From the NCBI GenBank assembly GCA_013115135.1, contig JABANP010000472.1:1-41114 (forward strand): DNA of 41,114 nt, given 5' to 3'. Source of the DNA: Perkinsus olseni. Its lineage: Eukaryota > Perkinsozoa > Perkinsida > Perkinsidae. Within the stretch, counting starts at the first letter, position 1; each line of letters begins with the position of its first letter. Positions 9,821 to 20,356 of the stretch are shown in pieces. The notes beneath the pieces were generated by a model, which was given only the letters and a program-made list of their open reading frames with translations, did not search any database and was not told where the DNA came from. Made by a program: the position numbers and the translations under genes.

Positions 9821-11365
9821 CTACTCAAGTTTCGCACTCTTTTTGCCGACCTGAGCCCTCGCAAGCCCCACTAGTAGAGCAACATGAGCGAGTTGAAGAA
9901 GAGCACTGCTAAGGGGGGTCGCAGGGTTATCACAAAAGTCGGTTCCCTTGGGGAGGCTCCGGCACTCTGACGCGGGCGGCACGTTGTACGCGTATCTGTC
10001 GGCGGGGAAACTCGTGGCTTGGCGGAAGATCTCAGGCTTACTCGATCGATCCCCATACGGCCATCTTGATGACGAAATCAATACTGGCATTCCTCGTCCA
10101 CTGACTGCGGCACAGCAGATACGGTATGGTGAACGAATACCTGTGGGCATCGAGAGGAAGCTCGGCGGCGCCAGTATGAATTGGCGAGTCGCTCACCAGC
10201 AATAGAACTGATAGTGTATCGTTCGGGACATCGCCACTCCGATGAAGTTGCTGCTGTAGAGTACCAGCAGAGGGTCTTGCGATACCCAGGAAGGGAGCCA
10301 TTTGCGGAGGGCAAACCACAACCACAGTATGATGGTCATGGCGAGCAGGAGAAGGCCAAGTTCGGGAGATACGAAGACCTCCTCGGGCAAAAACTTGAAG
10401 TTGACAGTCCACTTATAGAAGAACACTCGGGAGAGCTCGAAGGACTTATGAAGGTACGCGATGGGGTGGGAGGTCAGGAAGGGAAGACCGATTAGGATCT
10501 GAGAACAGCGGGGCTAACTAGTCGACAGGGAGAGATCTCCCACCTGCGGTATGCCGCACCACACGGCAACGAAGCATAGGGTCGAGAAGAATCTCCGCCC
10601 GGTGGGCAGTCCGGGTCCCAACAGAAAGGCGAATATCCCCGGGGCCCAGAGGAAGGCATTCATTTTCACACCAACTGCCAAGCTGTAGACTATGCACCCC
10701 AACCGACGGTAGCCGAGGACTACCATCAGGAGCACGGAGAGATGGACTAGAGCCACGCACCTGAGAGATGACCACCATGAAAATAAACCGCTGGTCGGGG
10801 GTTTACCAGGCGTCATTGAAAAGGCGCAGCAAGAAGATACTGTGTGTCCGTCTGGAGAAACACACGAGTGCGTAGTAGAGCAGCGGAATCGACTTCCTCC
10901 TCCCAGCGAACGCCATGCACGTGAGCACTACGGCAACAGTGGCCAGGTAGAGCCAGAAGAAAACCTATAGGAATTGGCTGGAAGAGACAAGAGTGGTCGG
11001 GAGTCACCTGCTGAGCCGCTGTAATGTCCGAGCCGTCCCCACCGGCGATCCACCTCAGAGCAGCGTAGAGGTAGAGGAAGGCTGCGGGGTACACCAAGGG
11101 GCCGGTCTCCCCCTTGAGATGGTAGTAGTTCGTATCGCCGTCCACCACCCAGCCTTCTACCTGAGCCAGGGGAATCAAAAAGAGAAGGGGCTAACCCCGT
11201 CGTGATTACCTCCTGCATGTAGGCCTTCCAGTCTATCTCAGTGTACGGCACTCGAGCGAGGATGAATCGACAGACGACGTACTCAAGTAGCAACAGGCCG
11301 AGGACGCAGGCCACGACGGAAGAGACTCTGCGGCCAGCAATTGTGTCAAGAATGAGTTGCCGCAT
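9821..11365 (-). CDS. ALG3: Dol-P-Man:Man5GlcNAc2-PP-Dol alpha-1,3-mannosyltransferase (ALG3)
   Basis: Seven exons (11365-11210, 11160-11008, 10964-10807, 10760-10544, 10498-10197, 10140-10042, 9995-9821) sum to 1260 nt, 419 aa; introns are 43-56 nt. Family signatures appear in order: YTEIDWKAYMQE, KGETGPLVYPA, HSIFLLRLFND, AVGVKMNAFLWAPG, KWTVNFKFLPEE, SNFIGVAMSRTIHYQFYCW and a final IEYAYNVPPAS. All match known ALG3 proteins in order and spacing, with many TM segments. ALG3 adds the first lumenal mannose, from dolichol-phosphate-mannose, to the Man5 precursor in the ER. Its presence implies lumenal extension of the N-glycan precursor in this organism. The ATG at 11365 was chosen because the upstream in-frame codon at 11419 is TTG. 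Length matches the family. Confidence 0.95.
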
Positions 11366-11427
11366 GCGTAATCCAAGCCTGTGAGGGGAGAGGGCTAATC
11401 GGAGTAATACTGATGGCAACGCGGCAA

Positions 11428-13299
11428 CTAGCGTAGCACAGAAACACTTCCCACATGATGAGGGTCATCGTCAGCCTGTCGGGGTTTTGAAGTAGGTCTC
11501 AAAACTGAGGAACTCAGCAGGTATGACGTAAGGGGAGTGGAGGAGACACTCCTGGGCGGGCACCGGCATCTGGACCGGGACTGAGAACAAGGAGTAGTGG
11601 CTGAAGCAGAGTCCCAATCCGCAGTACCCGCAGTGAGGCATATGCCAGCCTCTTTCTCCGTCCAATACCGATGCCGTGGTAGCATGTATTCCTCGGCAAA
11701 CTCGTAGAAGGTGTCCTTGGAGTCGTACAGGACCACCCCTCTGAGGAGGAGCAGCAGCACGCTCATCGCAACACACCGAGGGGCTGCCCCTACACGCTCC
11801 TCCGGTACTTGGCAAAGATGTGCTGGAGTACTGTGTCCAGAGCCTGCTCAGCCTCCTCAGGCGACCCAGACTCCGTGTCCACGTAGGGAGAGGACATCAC
11901 CAACCGTGCCGGCTTCTTAGTGTCGACGTCACCCGTCACGGACACAGCAGCCAGGACCGATGTTATCTCTGCATCGACCAATGAAGGCCTCCTATGGTCC
12001 CCACCTCTCACCGCCAGCATCATTTCGCTTCACATAAGCGTAAGTCGCTCTGATGAAATCACTTTTAGTTCGGTCCTTCACCCACGGAAGGACTCTGAAG
12101 AAGTCCTCCGGATCCTCGCTATCCCTGCAAAGAAGTCTCTTTCCTCAGTCAGTGATGCCAATAGTACTGTTGTGGCATCTCTCGGAACTTCTCGCCACTC
12201 TCCCAAGTCTGAAGATCAGTGACTATGTTGTAGTCATCTGATGTGCCGAGGGTTTGTCCCGGCGCCAGTTGGATGACCTGTAGCCGTTCGAGCGACCAGA
12301 CGGTAGCTCTGAGGCGGCTTACCTGACCCTCGCCGGCTTCTCGTGGCCAGAAGTACTTCACGTGCAGCGCCCGTACAACACACACCAACCTGCAAGGAGG
12401 GCATGCACAGGAGCGTCTCCTCCATAGAAGGCCATCACTTGGATATGCCGTCCCTCCGTTCTATCTCGTACTGTGAGGGATGAGTCACTTGAGGGTCGTA
12501 GTGGTGTACTGTGAGTATGACTCCCGGAAGGGCCTCCTCTCCCTCTCCTGGCTGCAGCTCGTTCAGCCATTCGTCGGCGTAACTACACGGTCGAAGAGGC
12601 CACTGCCCCTTGTGACTGTATAGCCCTCTTCCACCTCTCGGTCATGGTTCTCATCTGGAGCCTCGAAAACTCATTGGTCGCATGTTCCTGTGTCTCGTAC
12701 CTAACCCCGCCATACTCGCCTCCCGGAAGAGGCCCCCACCTCTCACATCAGGATCAGGCCACACGGTACTGTGTTGTTATCACCGAGCTTGAGCGTGGTC
12801 CTCAGGAGAGCTGATACGCCCCGATCATAGTGGCCCATCACCTTGCCCGTGGGGTCACACAGTTGAAAAATGTCCAGCGTATTAGCAAACCTGTCGAGCT
12901 TGTATCGACCAATTGAAAAGCTTCTCCTACCGCTCCTGTAGCGCAGGGGAGGCGTTCATCCACGGTGCGACTTCAAGAAGCGAATAGCTGTGGAGGTCCC
13001 AGTTCTTGACAACCTGTAATGGGACCACCTCAGCCGCATTCCATCGGACCCATGGCCCTACTTGCCCTATGACTTCTGGGTGCAGCAGCATACCGTCGTG
13101 CCGAACAGAGGCTATCGTTGGTACGGCCTCTCGTACGGTCGACATTACTCCAGTCGATGCGCTCGGAGGCTGAGTAGAAGAGGGAGAGGAGCAGAAGCCT
13201 CTTCGCAGCACCCGCAGTAGTGGTCGGCACGTCATGAGAGTACGACGACGGAATCCAGGCTTGGTGTATATCCAGTAGCACTACAACGCAACGAGACAA
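11428..13299 (-). CDS. Unrecognised multi-exon protein
   Basis: A chain of exon-like stretches reads down the minus strand. They include SRCVVVLLDIHQAWIPSSYS (13296-13237), SVRHDGMLLHPEVIGQVGPW, LDRFANTLDIFQLCDPTGK (about 12895), VILTVHHYDPQVTHPSQYEI (about 12500), LVCVVRALHVKYFWPREAGE, EDPEDFFRVLPWVKDRTKSD, EQALDTVLQHIFAKYRRSV and DSKDTFYEFAEEYMLPRHRY. Many joins work with GT-AG introns of 25-60 nt in phase. The opening VVVLLDIH could be the first strand of a vWA-like fold, which is speculative. A last candidate exon holds CGYCG and C..H residues that might bind zinc. No in-frame ATG was found at the 5' end, and two C-termini (11428 or 11471) are possible. I do not recognise the family. Confidence 0.45.
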
Positions 13300-13486
13300 T
13301 GATAGTCCATAAATTCATTATTGACTAATATCATATCATTAACAACGTATCCGACTGTGTGGTAGTGGTGGGTCGATTATCATTTATCATGAAGCTCGGG
13401 GGCAGTTTTAATATATTTGTTTCACGCCATTCCACTAGCAGCAACAGCAGGCTGCTGCTGCACATCATGCATTTCTGAGATCATCA

Positions 13487-14590
13487 TCACAACAGCAAAG
13501 ACTCGCACACCTCCCAGCTGCTCTCGGAGGAGTCCTCATCGTCCCGTGAGGATGCTACACCGCCATCCTCTTCCAGGAGAGGAGGAGTGGCATCCTCGTC
13601 GTCAAAGAGATCGTTGCAGGAGTCGATGTCCCAGTCGTGGACGCAGGACTCAGAGTCATCTCTTGCCAGGTTGAATGTGGGGACGCCATGGTCTGGCGTC
13701 GGAGGCGGTGGTGGCAAGGCCCTCTCCGGTGGCTGGCTACCGTCAGGATAAGCCCTACAGTACTTCCCGCATGGCGTAACCTCCAGCCAGCCAACGCTGA
13801 GCATGTGGTCGAGGGCCTCGGAGCCTAGAGAGTCGAGACGGGCCCTCAACCAACGAACAGACACCCAGGTGCCTCGGGGCTGCGTGTAGTCGCAGATATC
13901 GTCGAATCGACAGCTGAGGCAGCTGAGGCGACAGCGACCCTTCGAGGAAGCCCTCTTCCTACGCGACATATGGCGATCGGCTTTCCTACAAAATACAAAA
14001 TCAAGCGTGCTAGTATTTGGGAGACTCTTCCAACTAGGGACTCACCGGTGAGGCTTCGACTTCCTTTTCTTGCGATCCACTGTACGTGGAGGATGGTCGC
14101 GCATCATCCTCCTCCTAGATCCCTCAGCAACAGCTTCGTCATCATGAGTTGGTCTGATATCATTGGTGTCACTCATGGAGAGCATTCCAACCGTAGCGGC
14201 GCACATGATGAAAGCGATACCGCAGAGCCCAAGAGTGAAGGTCAAGCATGCGGGTATGATCCACAGCAAGCGTTCGGAGATACCGAGGAGGTTGGAGGCT
14301 TCGAGTGTCGTATCGAAGGCCAACCGAATCGTTGGCAAGAGCTTGGCGATAGCGTGGATTATACAGGCAATGGAAAGAACGAATATGGATGCGTTCAATC
14401 CTAGCTCGAAACGGTCGAGGGAGGTAGTCCTTTCCGAGCACCACCAGCGAAGGTGATGACGGATGCGGCCAGGAGCGAAGGGCATCCCGACGAGGAGTAC
14501 TAGAGTAGGGACTGGAGGCGCACGACTTATGACACAGTGTATAGGGGAGAGCAACGCCACGCAGAGGGGGGCATTGAAACTAGTCGACAT
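13487..14590 (-). CDS. Multi-TM protein with basic linker and a CG-YCR domain
   Basis: Two exons, 14590-14046 and 13985-13487, join in frame (1044 nt, 347 aa) across a 60-nt intron with GTGAGT donor and TTTTGTAG acceptor. The N-terminal half has three or four hydrophobic segments (for example LNASIFVLSIACIIHAIAKL and LLWIIPACLTFTLGLCGIAF), then a very basic linker (DRKKRKSKPHRKADRHMSRR). Next come a small domain (GTWVSVRWLRARL, then SVGWLEVTPCGKYCR), a proline run and an acidic serine-rich tail. The small domain recurs in the next gene upstream. It looks like a winged-helix-sized alpha/beta unit but I cannot assign it. The second exon alone also has an ATG (13969), so a soluble 160-aa product is an alternative. 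A leucine-rich open stretch at 14612-14770 may be an extra 5' exon. Confidence 0.6.
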
Positions 14591-14611
14591 TCATGATAAT
14601 AAGCTTACGTA

Positions 14612-14770
14612 CGAGAAGTCAATGGGCGCGACAAGTACGTCGTAGTCTTCGTCCAGTAGTAACAGCAGCCAAGAACGAAGTAGACGTAGCAATGGGAAAT
14701 CCACGACTATCTCATAGTACTTCAGGAGGGAAGGGTAATGACGATGACGATAAGACCCCAGATTTCAGAT
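14612..14770 (-). other. Orphan leucine-rich exon-like stretch
   Basis: On the minus strand this reads FLLKYYEIVVDFPLLRLLRS and continues LLLLLDEDYDVLVAP up to a GTAAGC donor-like site at about 14613. It has clear coding character and a hydrophobic segment, but no ATG, and the splice phases I tried to either neighbour (stop at 14776, start at 14590) do not match. It may be an exon of either adjacent gene, or link the two into one longer gene. Confidence 0.35.
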
Positions 14771-14775
14771 ACTCA

Positions 14776-15679
14776 TCATTTCAACAGTCCAATAACCATC
14801 GCCGGGGGGTTCGCAAAGCCTCTCGGTGTCGGTGTGTCCCACTGCCAGGGCTGGCGGCCCCGCGGCAGCTCGTACGTTTCTTCACCCTCACAGAGCTGCC
14901 AATCAGGCTCGGAGTCGAGACCGCCCCCTCTGTACACGGCATAGGACTCTATGTCCCCACACTCGCGTGGTGCAGAGGAGCTGCTGGTGCTTGCAGGATC
15001 CGAGAAGGCCTCGTAGGAGCCCCAGGCATCGCCTAGACGGCAGTAAAGGCCACAGTCACTGAGCTCTATCCAACCGACATCCGCAAGATTCCAAATCATC
15101 TCCCACCCACCAGCTGCATAACCTATCTTACGGGCCAGATGGTTGAGGCCGACCCAAATGCCGCTGGGCTGCAGCGTTTTATAGACTAGTGACAGGGCAG
15201 GGGAGAACTCTGGGACGCCTGGGTGGAGTTCCACCGCTTCCGATGATTCGGGTCTAGACAGCTCTTGATGCTGATCCTGACGATCTAGTCCCGGGCCTTG
15301 ACTATCATCATCATCATCATCGCTGTCCTCTATAAGCTTCTGTACCCATTCAGGGCAGTACAGTGCTTCGGCGCTTTGGCGGCACTCCACTGGGCTCCTC
15401 GGAGACTCATCGACCTGGTTACACTCGCTAGGGGCCGTGGAAGAGGAATTCCCCAGAATCAGGGAATCATACGGTAGCATATCGTCCTGAAAAAACAACA
15501 ACCGCCGTAAGGAAGGGCGGCAGCGGTCGACGTAGTACTTGAGACGACGATGCCGTGGAAGATAACAGCTCCTTAAGGGAGGAAGACCTCCGAGTGTCTA
15601 CGAGTGTCTTGGTAGTCTCCGAAGAGTATCTCATGTACGGGGAGAGGTGGTCCTTGGGCTCTTCAACCCTGAAGAGCAT
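14776..15679 (-). CDS. Acidic protein with a CG-YCR domain (paralogous to the next gene)
   Basis: Two exons, 15679-15539 and 15486-14776 (852 nt, 283 aa), separated by a 52-nt intron with a T-rich acceptor. The protein opens with a serine-rich region, then has an acidic run (IEDSDDDDDDSQ), then a domain reading SGIWVGLNHLARKIG ... DVGWIELSDCGLYCRLGD. This aligns with GTWVSVRWLRARLD ... SVGWLEVTPCGKYCRAYP in the downstream neighbour, with W, GW-E, CG and YCR in register. No TM segment is visible. The start is an ATG 35 bp below the stop of the upstream gene. Function unknown; the shared domain points to local duplication. Confidence 0.6.
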
Positions 15680-15714
15680 ACGTCCGTGTCGCTCCGCCGC
15701 CGCTCAGTGGATTA

Positions 15715-16866
15715 TCACCTGTAGATGCGTGGACTGCCTGTAGCCCTGCTCGGCTCCTGCTGCTCCTGCTGCCGGGGCTGATGGGAGCGATTCGGCTTAC
15801 CTGGCTCTAGTAGTACCGCAGTACACAGGCTCACGCCTGACTTACTGTTACGAGGCTGATAACCTGGCACACGCTTGCCACTGCTGGTGCTGCGTTGCTG
15901 ACGCGACAGGCCGGTGGGGCGCCCCCCTCCCCCTCCTCCTCCTCGGTTGTATCGTCCAAATACAACTGCATTTCTACCACTACTGCTACAGGATGTACTA
16001 TCAGAAACATTCGACTGCTGTCGTCGGTAGGGCCTCTCGACGGTTATCCACCCACCATCCATAGTCTCATGAAGTTCACCACCACTTGCCTGTACGGCGA
16101 CGTCGTTATTCAGCGAGGACACCCCGGGCGCTGCACCCTTTCCCTCGAGAGCAGTGCTTGACTCGGACTCCACAGAACTATCACTAGCCTCATCCATATC
16201 CACCACTTTGCCACCATCGACGTGCTCGACCCTCTCTTCACTTCTTCGGGTCACTTTTCGTTGCCCGCTCCTGTCTTTGGCCCTCAGCGTTCCTCGATGA
16301 GCGTGACGCGACACAGCTGCCTTGTACGACTCATACAACAATCGTAGGAGAGCAAGAGCTGCGGCGAGGGCACTCTTGAGTTCTATCGACAGGCGACGTT
16401 GACGGGGTGATTTTTTTCCTGGGCCTCTTCTCGACTTTTTTTCTTCCGTCGATACGAGCCTCGCTGCTGCTGTTGCGGTTGCTGACCGGCGGCTGACCGA
16501 GGGGTTCCGCTTCACTCACGACACCGCAACTGCTCACCTTCGTTCATATCAGCCAATCCCAATGCCAGTCGGGCTACCAGTAGTAACGCTATGACGCAGA
16601 AGGCGTACCACATGAAGGCTCCCTGAAGAGAGCAAGGGTCGATGAGCCACATCCAAGAAAACTGTTCGAGGGAAGGGCTATTGCACAGCGGAGGAGTTCC
16701 CAGTTTCACTGAGATAGAGCGAGCAGCGGTGTCGGGAGAAGGCTTGAGAGAACTTCTATTGTCTACAGGCCGCAGCTATTCCCGTCACTACTACCACTCC
16801 AACGCCGCCAGGCATCTTCGACACTTCGTCTACCATCTCATAAGACGCACCTCTATCGGCATCCAT
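15715..16866 (-). CDS. Basic, low-complexity protein with N-terminal TM region
   Basis: Three exons, 16866-16767, 16708-16538 and 16481-15715, sum to 1038 nt (345 aa); introns are 58 and 56 nt. An N-terminal weak hydrophobic stretch (VGVVVVTGIAAAL) and a strong TM segment (FMWYAFCVIALLLVARLALG) are followed by a long basic, serine- and glycine-rich tail with KKSRRGPGKK, an alanine/leucine helix, a hepta-glycine run and glutamine/arginine-rich end. The tail is typical of disordered protein. Not recognised. The ATG at 16866 is the first in frame; an open stretch upstream to 16941 has no ATG. Confidence 0.55.
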
Positions 16867-17239
16867 GGTACCGTGAGGAAGTAACCAACGCCTAATCTCA
16901 ATCAGCACCGTCCCTGCTTCAGTGACGTAAAGACAACGCAAGACCTAGACAGCTTTCTGGCAACTTTCGCAAACTACAATTAAGCGACTATGCGCTTAGG
17001 AGGCAGCAACGATAGCAGCACAGTAGAATACAAACTCTCAGCCGAAACAAGCTGTAGCACCGTTGGTCAACAGAGTTGTTGATGGAGTGGTAGTAGCAAC
17101 TTTAGCAGCAGTGGGTGAGTAACTTGAGTAGGAGCAACAGTTGGTTGTTACGTGAAGGGCACTGCTCGTGGAACAGTGAGACTCGACGACGACGACTACG
17201 CCCATCACAGGAAAACCCCCAATATGAACAAAAAGTCGG
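16867..17239. other. Intergenic region between the two-TM gene and the C69 peptidase
   Basis: No supported gene. It should contain the 3' flank of the peptidase and the promoter of the minus-strand gene starting at 16866. A run of GTAGTAG/AGCAG trinucleotides around 17080-17130 is mildly repetitive. Confidence 0.35.
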
Positions 17240-19114
17240 TTAATGTTCAGATGCCAATAACCTCTTTTGAGTATCGGATACCACAGAACGCTGCTTTTTA
17301 GTAGACACACGTCCAGCAAAGACGCCCACTAACAGCGCCACGACCACAGCCACTGCAACCGACCAGTAAGACATGCCAACTCGTTCAACCATAGTATCAG
17401 CATGTAACGGCGTTCCAGCAGCTTGGACGTACTTGGGGTAAATATAATCCTTGTTGAAGCCAATCTGCGCTAGGTAGTCCGCAGGATAACCCATGTAAAA
17501 AACTTTCTCAGGGTCAGACTCAGGGAAGCTGTAGTAGCCGTCATTGTAGCGAACAACGAGCTTATCAGACAAGTCCCACCAAGCCTTCACCACTGAGCTC
17601 TGGGCGTCCATTGCCTCCGTGGTGGTGGCAGCATCAGCCGCAGCGATCATCTTCGGCTGCCACTCGGCAATGGCAGGCTTGACGTATTGCTCAGACATGT
17701 TTTGGTAGTTCATGTTCATCCAATTAGAGACAAAATCGAAAGCCCACCAAGCACTATCTCGGGCGGTGGTGAAGTCAGCTCTGTTACCAAGTTGATAATA
17801 GGAAGAATACAACTTCTTAGAGCCCTCCAGATCGTTGGCGGAAGCCTCCTTCAGAGTCTTGGCGAGGAACGGCACGAAAACACTGGAGCTGGGCTGATCG
17901 GTACCGTAGAAGACAACCGGGTTGGCTGGGTCGGGATAACCGAGCATACTGTACGTTGTACGGGGAATTGAGATGCCTCTAGCAAACTCACCGGGGACCT
18001 GAGTAAGGCCATCGCCACCCTCGATCCTGTAAGGGTTATGATAGACACCAGCCAGAATACCCTTGGTCATGTCGAAGGGAGTGTCCTCGTAGTTAGTTCT
18101 GAAGATGTTCATCAGATCCTCACGAGTGATGGACTTCTCCGCTGGTACAGAGAAGGGAAGCTCGAAGGGATCAATGTTGAACTCCAGGCCAGAGTTGGGC
18201 GCCACTAGGTTGAAAATAGCCCACAACCTGATGCTGGTGTAACTTGGCTTCACAGTGTTCACGCCATAGGCTCCGACAAAACTGAACGGGCTTTTACCGT
18301 CCCACAACCCGAGCTTGAGCGCCTCTGACTTGACATTGGGAGAGAACATGTAGTTATCAGGCTCATCCTCTTTGATCTCCTTGATGGTGTACTGATTAGC
18401 AATAGCCGCCACGTGGCCAGCAGGGACTCTCTGAGCGGCCCAAATAGCGGACTCACCAGTAGAATCATGACTAATGTCGAAAACCCAAGCGGAGCCCTTA
18501 GTGTCCGCTACGGTGAGGGATTCACCCGCCCCGACGGACTCGGGGTAGAAGCCGTACTTCTCAGCCGTGGCGCCCATCTCTCTGATGGCGCACTCGGCAG
18601 TCGTACACCTCTCCAAGCCTACCCGAATAAGCTCCTTAATACTGAACTTGGCCTCGCCGTATTCACCAGTTTTAGGGTCAGCAAGATCGACGCCAAAGCC
18701 GCCAGGAACCTTAGAGCTTGTACTGGATTCTCCAACTGTGAGACCCTCTTCATTCATAAGGGGATAGTTCGACTCCCACATACCGTACGTTCGAGGGACC
18801 TCGGGAATTCTAGCACTAGGCTCCGTAAAATTCTCCCCGGCTGGGGGAAGGTAGATAGCAGCACGTCTATTATAGGCCCTCGGATAAGGTTGATTGATAC
18901 CAAAAACTTCATGCTCTTCACCTTCCTGGTGGTCGCGAGCAGGTACCAGTGCAACCCTAGAATCGCAAATGAAGCAATCAGCCGAATGAGCCAGCATAGC
19001 TACACCGGTGCTGGATGCCTCTTTCGAAACAGCCACTGTCGTACAGGCCCAAGTCACCGACGCGGGCACTGCTAAAACGGCGGCCAGAGCAGCAGTAGTT
19101 GAGGAAAAACGCAT
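17240..19114 (-). CDS. Membrane-anchored C69-family dipeptidase
   Basis: Single intronless exon of 624 aa. A signal peptide (MRFSSTTAALAAVLAVPASV) is followed directly by ACTTVAVSKEAS; the cysteine at position 24 sits where family C69 (Ntn-hydrolase dipeptidases) exposes its N-terminal nucleophile after processing. Further family features are AHSADC, the YGMWESNYPLMNEEGLTVGE region, IRVGLERCTTAECAI and the AWVFDISHDSTGESAIWAAQ segment. A C-terminal TM helix (VAVAVVVALLVGVFAGR) and a short basic tail anchor it, with the enzyme lumenal or extracellular. C69 enzymes cleave dipeptides; at 624 aa with an anchor this one is longer than bacterial PepD-type members. The codon before MRF is TTG, so ATG 19114 is taken as start. 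Confidence 0.9.
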   Translation of the reverse strand: MRFSSTTAALAAVLAVPASVTWACTTVAVSKEASSTGVAMLAHSADCFICDSRVALVPARDHQEGEEHEVFGINQPYPRAYNRRAAIYLPPAGENFTEPSARIPEVPRTYGMWESNYPLMNEEGLTVGESSTSSKVPGGFGVDLADPKTGEYGEAKFSIKELIRVGLERCTTAECAIREMGATAEKYGFYPESVGAGESLTVADTKGSAWVFDISHDSTGESAIWAAQRVPAGHVAAIANQYTIKEIKEDEPDNYMFSPNVKSEALKLGLWDGKSPFSFVGAYGVNTVKPSYTSIRLWAIFNLVAPNSGLEFNIDPFELPFSVPAEKSITREDLMNIFRTNYEDTPFDMTKGILAGVYHNPYRIEGGDGLTQVPGEFARGISIPRTTYSMLGYPDPANPVVFYGTDQPSSSVFVPFLAKTLKEASANDLEGSKKLYSSYYQLGNRADFTTARDSAWWAFDFVSNWMNMNYQNMSEQYVKPAIAEWQPKMIAAADAATTTEAMDAQSSVVKAWWDLSDKLVVRYNDGYYSFPESDPEKVFYMGYPADYLAQIGFNKDYIYPKYVQAAGTPLHADTMVERVGMSYWSVAVAVVVALLVGVFAGRVSTKKQRSVVSDTQKRLLASEH

Positions 19115-19573
19115 CAATTAAAACAACACTAGACGGAACCGAACGGTGACGTCTGTTAGGCACGAGAAAGAGAATGCGCTTGCGTGCGGCATGCCGTCTC
19201 ACGACGACAACGATTATGCGCATGCTAAAAGCGAACGATTTACCCCAAGGCAAAACGTCACACACCCAAAACTCTCGTCGACCGGTGAATTCTCGACCTT
19301 ACCTATCCACGCTAGCGTTTCTACAGCTTATTGAATATCCCCTAGTGATCTAAGCACTAGCGTCGGCACTCAAGGGAACTGGGAAGTGTTTCCCAGGAAC
19401 ATTTTTTCTGATGTGAAGCATATCATATGCTGCATATGACCTGGGATATCCCTTCTCGCACTTACCATGCCCAGTGAGCACCATTAAGAACAACACAAGG
19501 CTATCTACTGTTCAGACAAGGTGAGGTCTAAACAGTCCAAACAAACTGGACAAAGACAGGGGAGAAAAGTGAC
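19115..19573. promoter_or_regulatory. C69 gene upstream region with three inverted repeats
   Basis: Non-coding interval between the C69 start and the stop of the next gene. Three perfect inverted repeats lie close together: CTAGTG-7 nt-CACTAG (19342-19360), CTGGGAA-GTGT-TTCCCAG (19379-19396) and TCATATG-CTG-CATATGA (19423-19439). They could be protein-binding sites for the peptidase promoter or structures in the 3' flank of the secreted-protein gene. No known factor is implied. Confidence 0.35.
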
Positions 19574-20356
19574 TTATGCTTGAAGGAAAGCATTGATCTT
19601 GTCAAACAACATAGGGAAGACGATAGGCGCGAAATGAGTGAGCTCCTTGTTGCCAACAACAACTCCCTCGGCAGTCAACTTCTTGATGAGCTCCTTCTCG
19701 ATGCACCGGCCGATATCTTCAGCGAGATCGACGTTGAGATTGAGCAAGTCATTGAAAATATCATCCAACCAGTGAGGAAGCTCGTGACCATCAAGCCCCC
19801 AGTAGATATCGAGATTTTCCACTTTGATCGGGGCCATCTTGAGGTCATCAATGTGAGCGCTGACCATGATACCGGTGTTGTCGACTAGAGAGACGGTCAA
19901 GTCGATGCGAGTGCTCACTGCGATCTGATCAATAGAGACTTGCACATCTCCCTCAGCGCTGAGCTTGCCGTAGTAGGCGTCAACGTAGCCGAAGATTCTA
20001 GGAGCCTCGGTGAACTTGGCAGAGATGTCCATGCCAAGGGTGATTGACTCGTTGGTGGAGGTGACAGAAGGCTCCAGCAGATCCACTTGAAGCGAATCCA
20101 CATTATTCAATTGAAGTAGTGAGACGTTGTAGCCTTCACCGACATGCAGGAAGCGAGATCGCTTGGTGCTGGCGACTCCGACCGGTGGGTTGAATACCAT
20201 AGCCTTCGGGAGCTTGGCAGAAATCATGGAGTTCATCTCAGGAACTCCAGTGGCGAGAATGCTCGTCAAAGTGTCGTCAACACGGGCCTCGTTACTAGTG
20301 ATTGCGCCAGCAACAGTGAAACAGGCGAGAGTGGTGAAAGCTGCAACGCACTTCAT
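19574..20356 (-). CDS. Secreted protein, weakly lipid-binding (TULIP/BPI)-like
   Basis: Single-exon 260-aa frame with ATG start and signal peptide (MKCVAAFTTLACFTVAGAIT). No TM segment follows. The body alternates amphipathic strands (for example ITLGMDISAKFTEAPRIFGY, MVSAHIDDLKMAPIKVENLD) and ends in helices around LPHWLDDIFNDLLNLNV and IEKELIKKL. This layout resembles a BPI/LBP-like half-domain, where long amphipathic strands and a helix bind lipid, but I see no diagnostic residues. Two possible N-glycosylation sites (NVS, NES). It sits between two unrelated minus-strand genes. Confidence 0.7.
   Translation of the reverse strand: MKCVAAFTTLACFTVAGAITSNEARVDDTLTSILATGVPEMNSMISAKLPKAMVFNPPVGVASTKRSRFLHVGEGYNVSLLQLNNVDSLQVDLLEPSVTSTNESITLGMDISAKFTEAPRIFGYVDAYYGKLSAEGDVQVSIDQIAVSTRIDLTVSLVDNTGIMVSAHIDDLKMAPIKVENLDIYWGLDGHELPHWLDDIFNDLLNLNVDLAEDIGRCIEKELIKKLTAEGVVVGNKELTHFAPIVFPMLFDKINAFLQA

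Noticed and set aside
14593..15036. 147-codon plus-strand open frame
   Set aside because: It overlaps minus-strand exons with a conserved paralogous domain and has no recognisable features of its own.
18413..19075. 220-codon plus-strand open frame opposite the C69 peptidase
   Set aside because: It is the antisense of a well-supported intronless enzyme gene.
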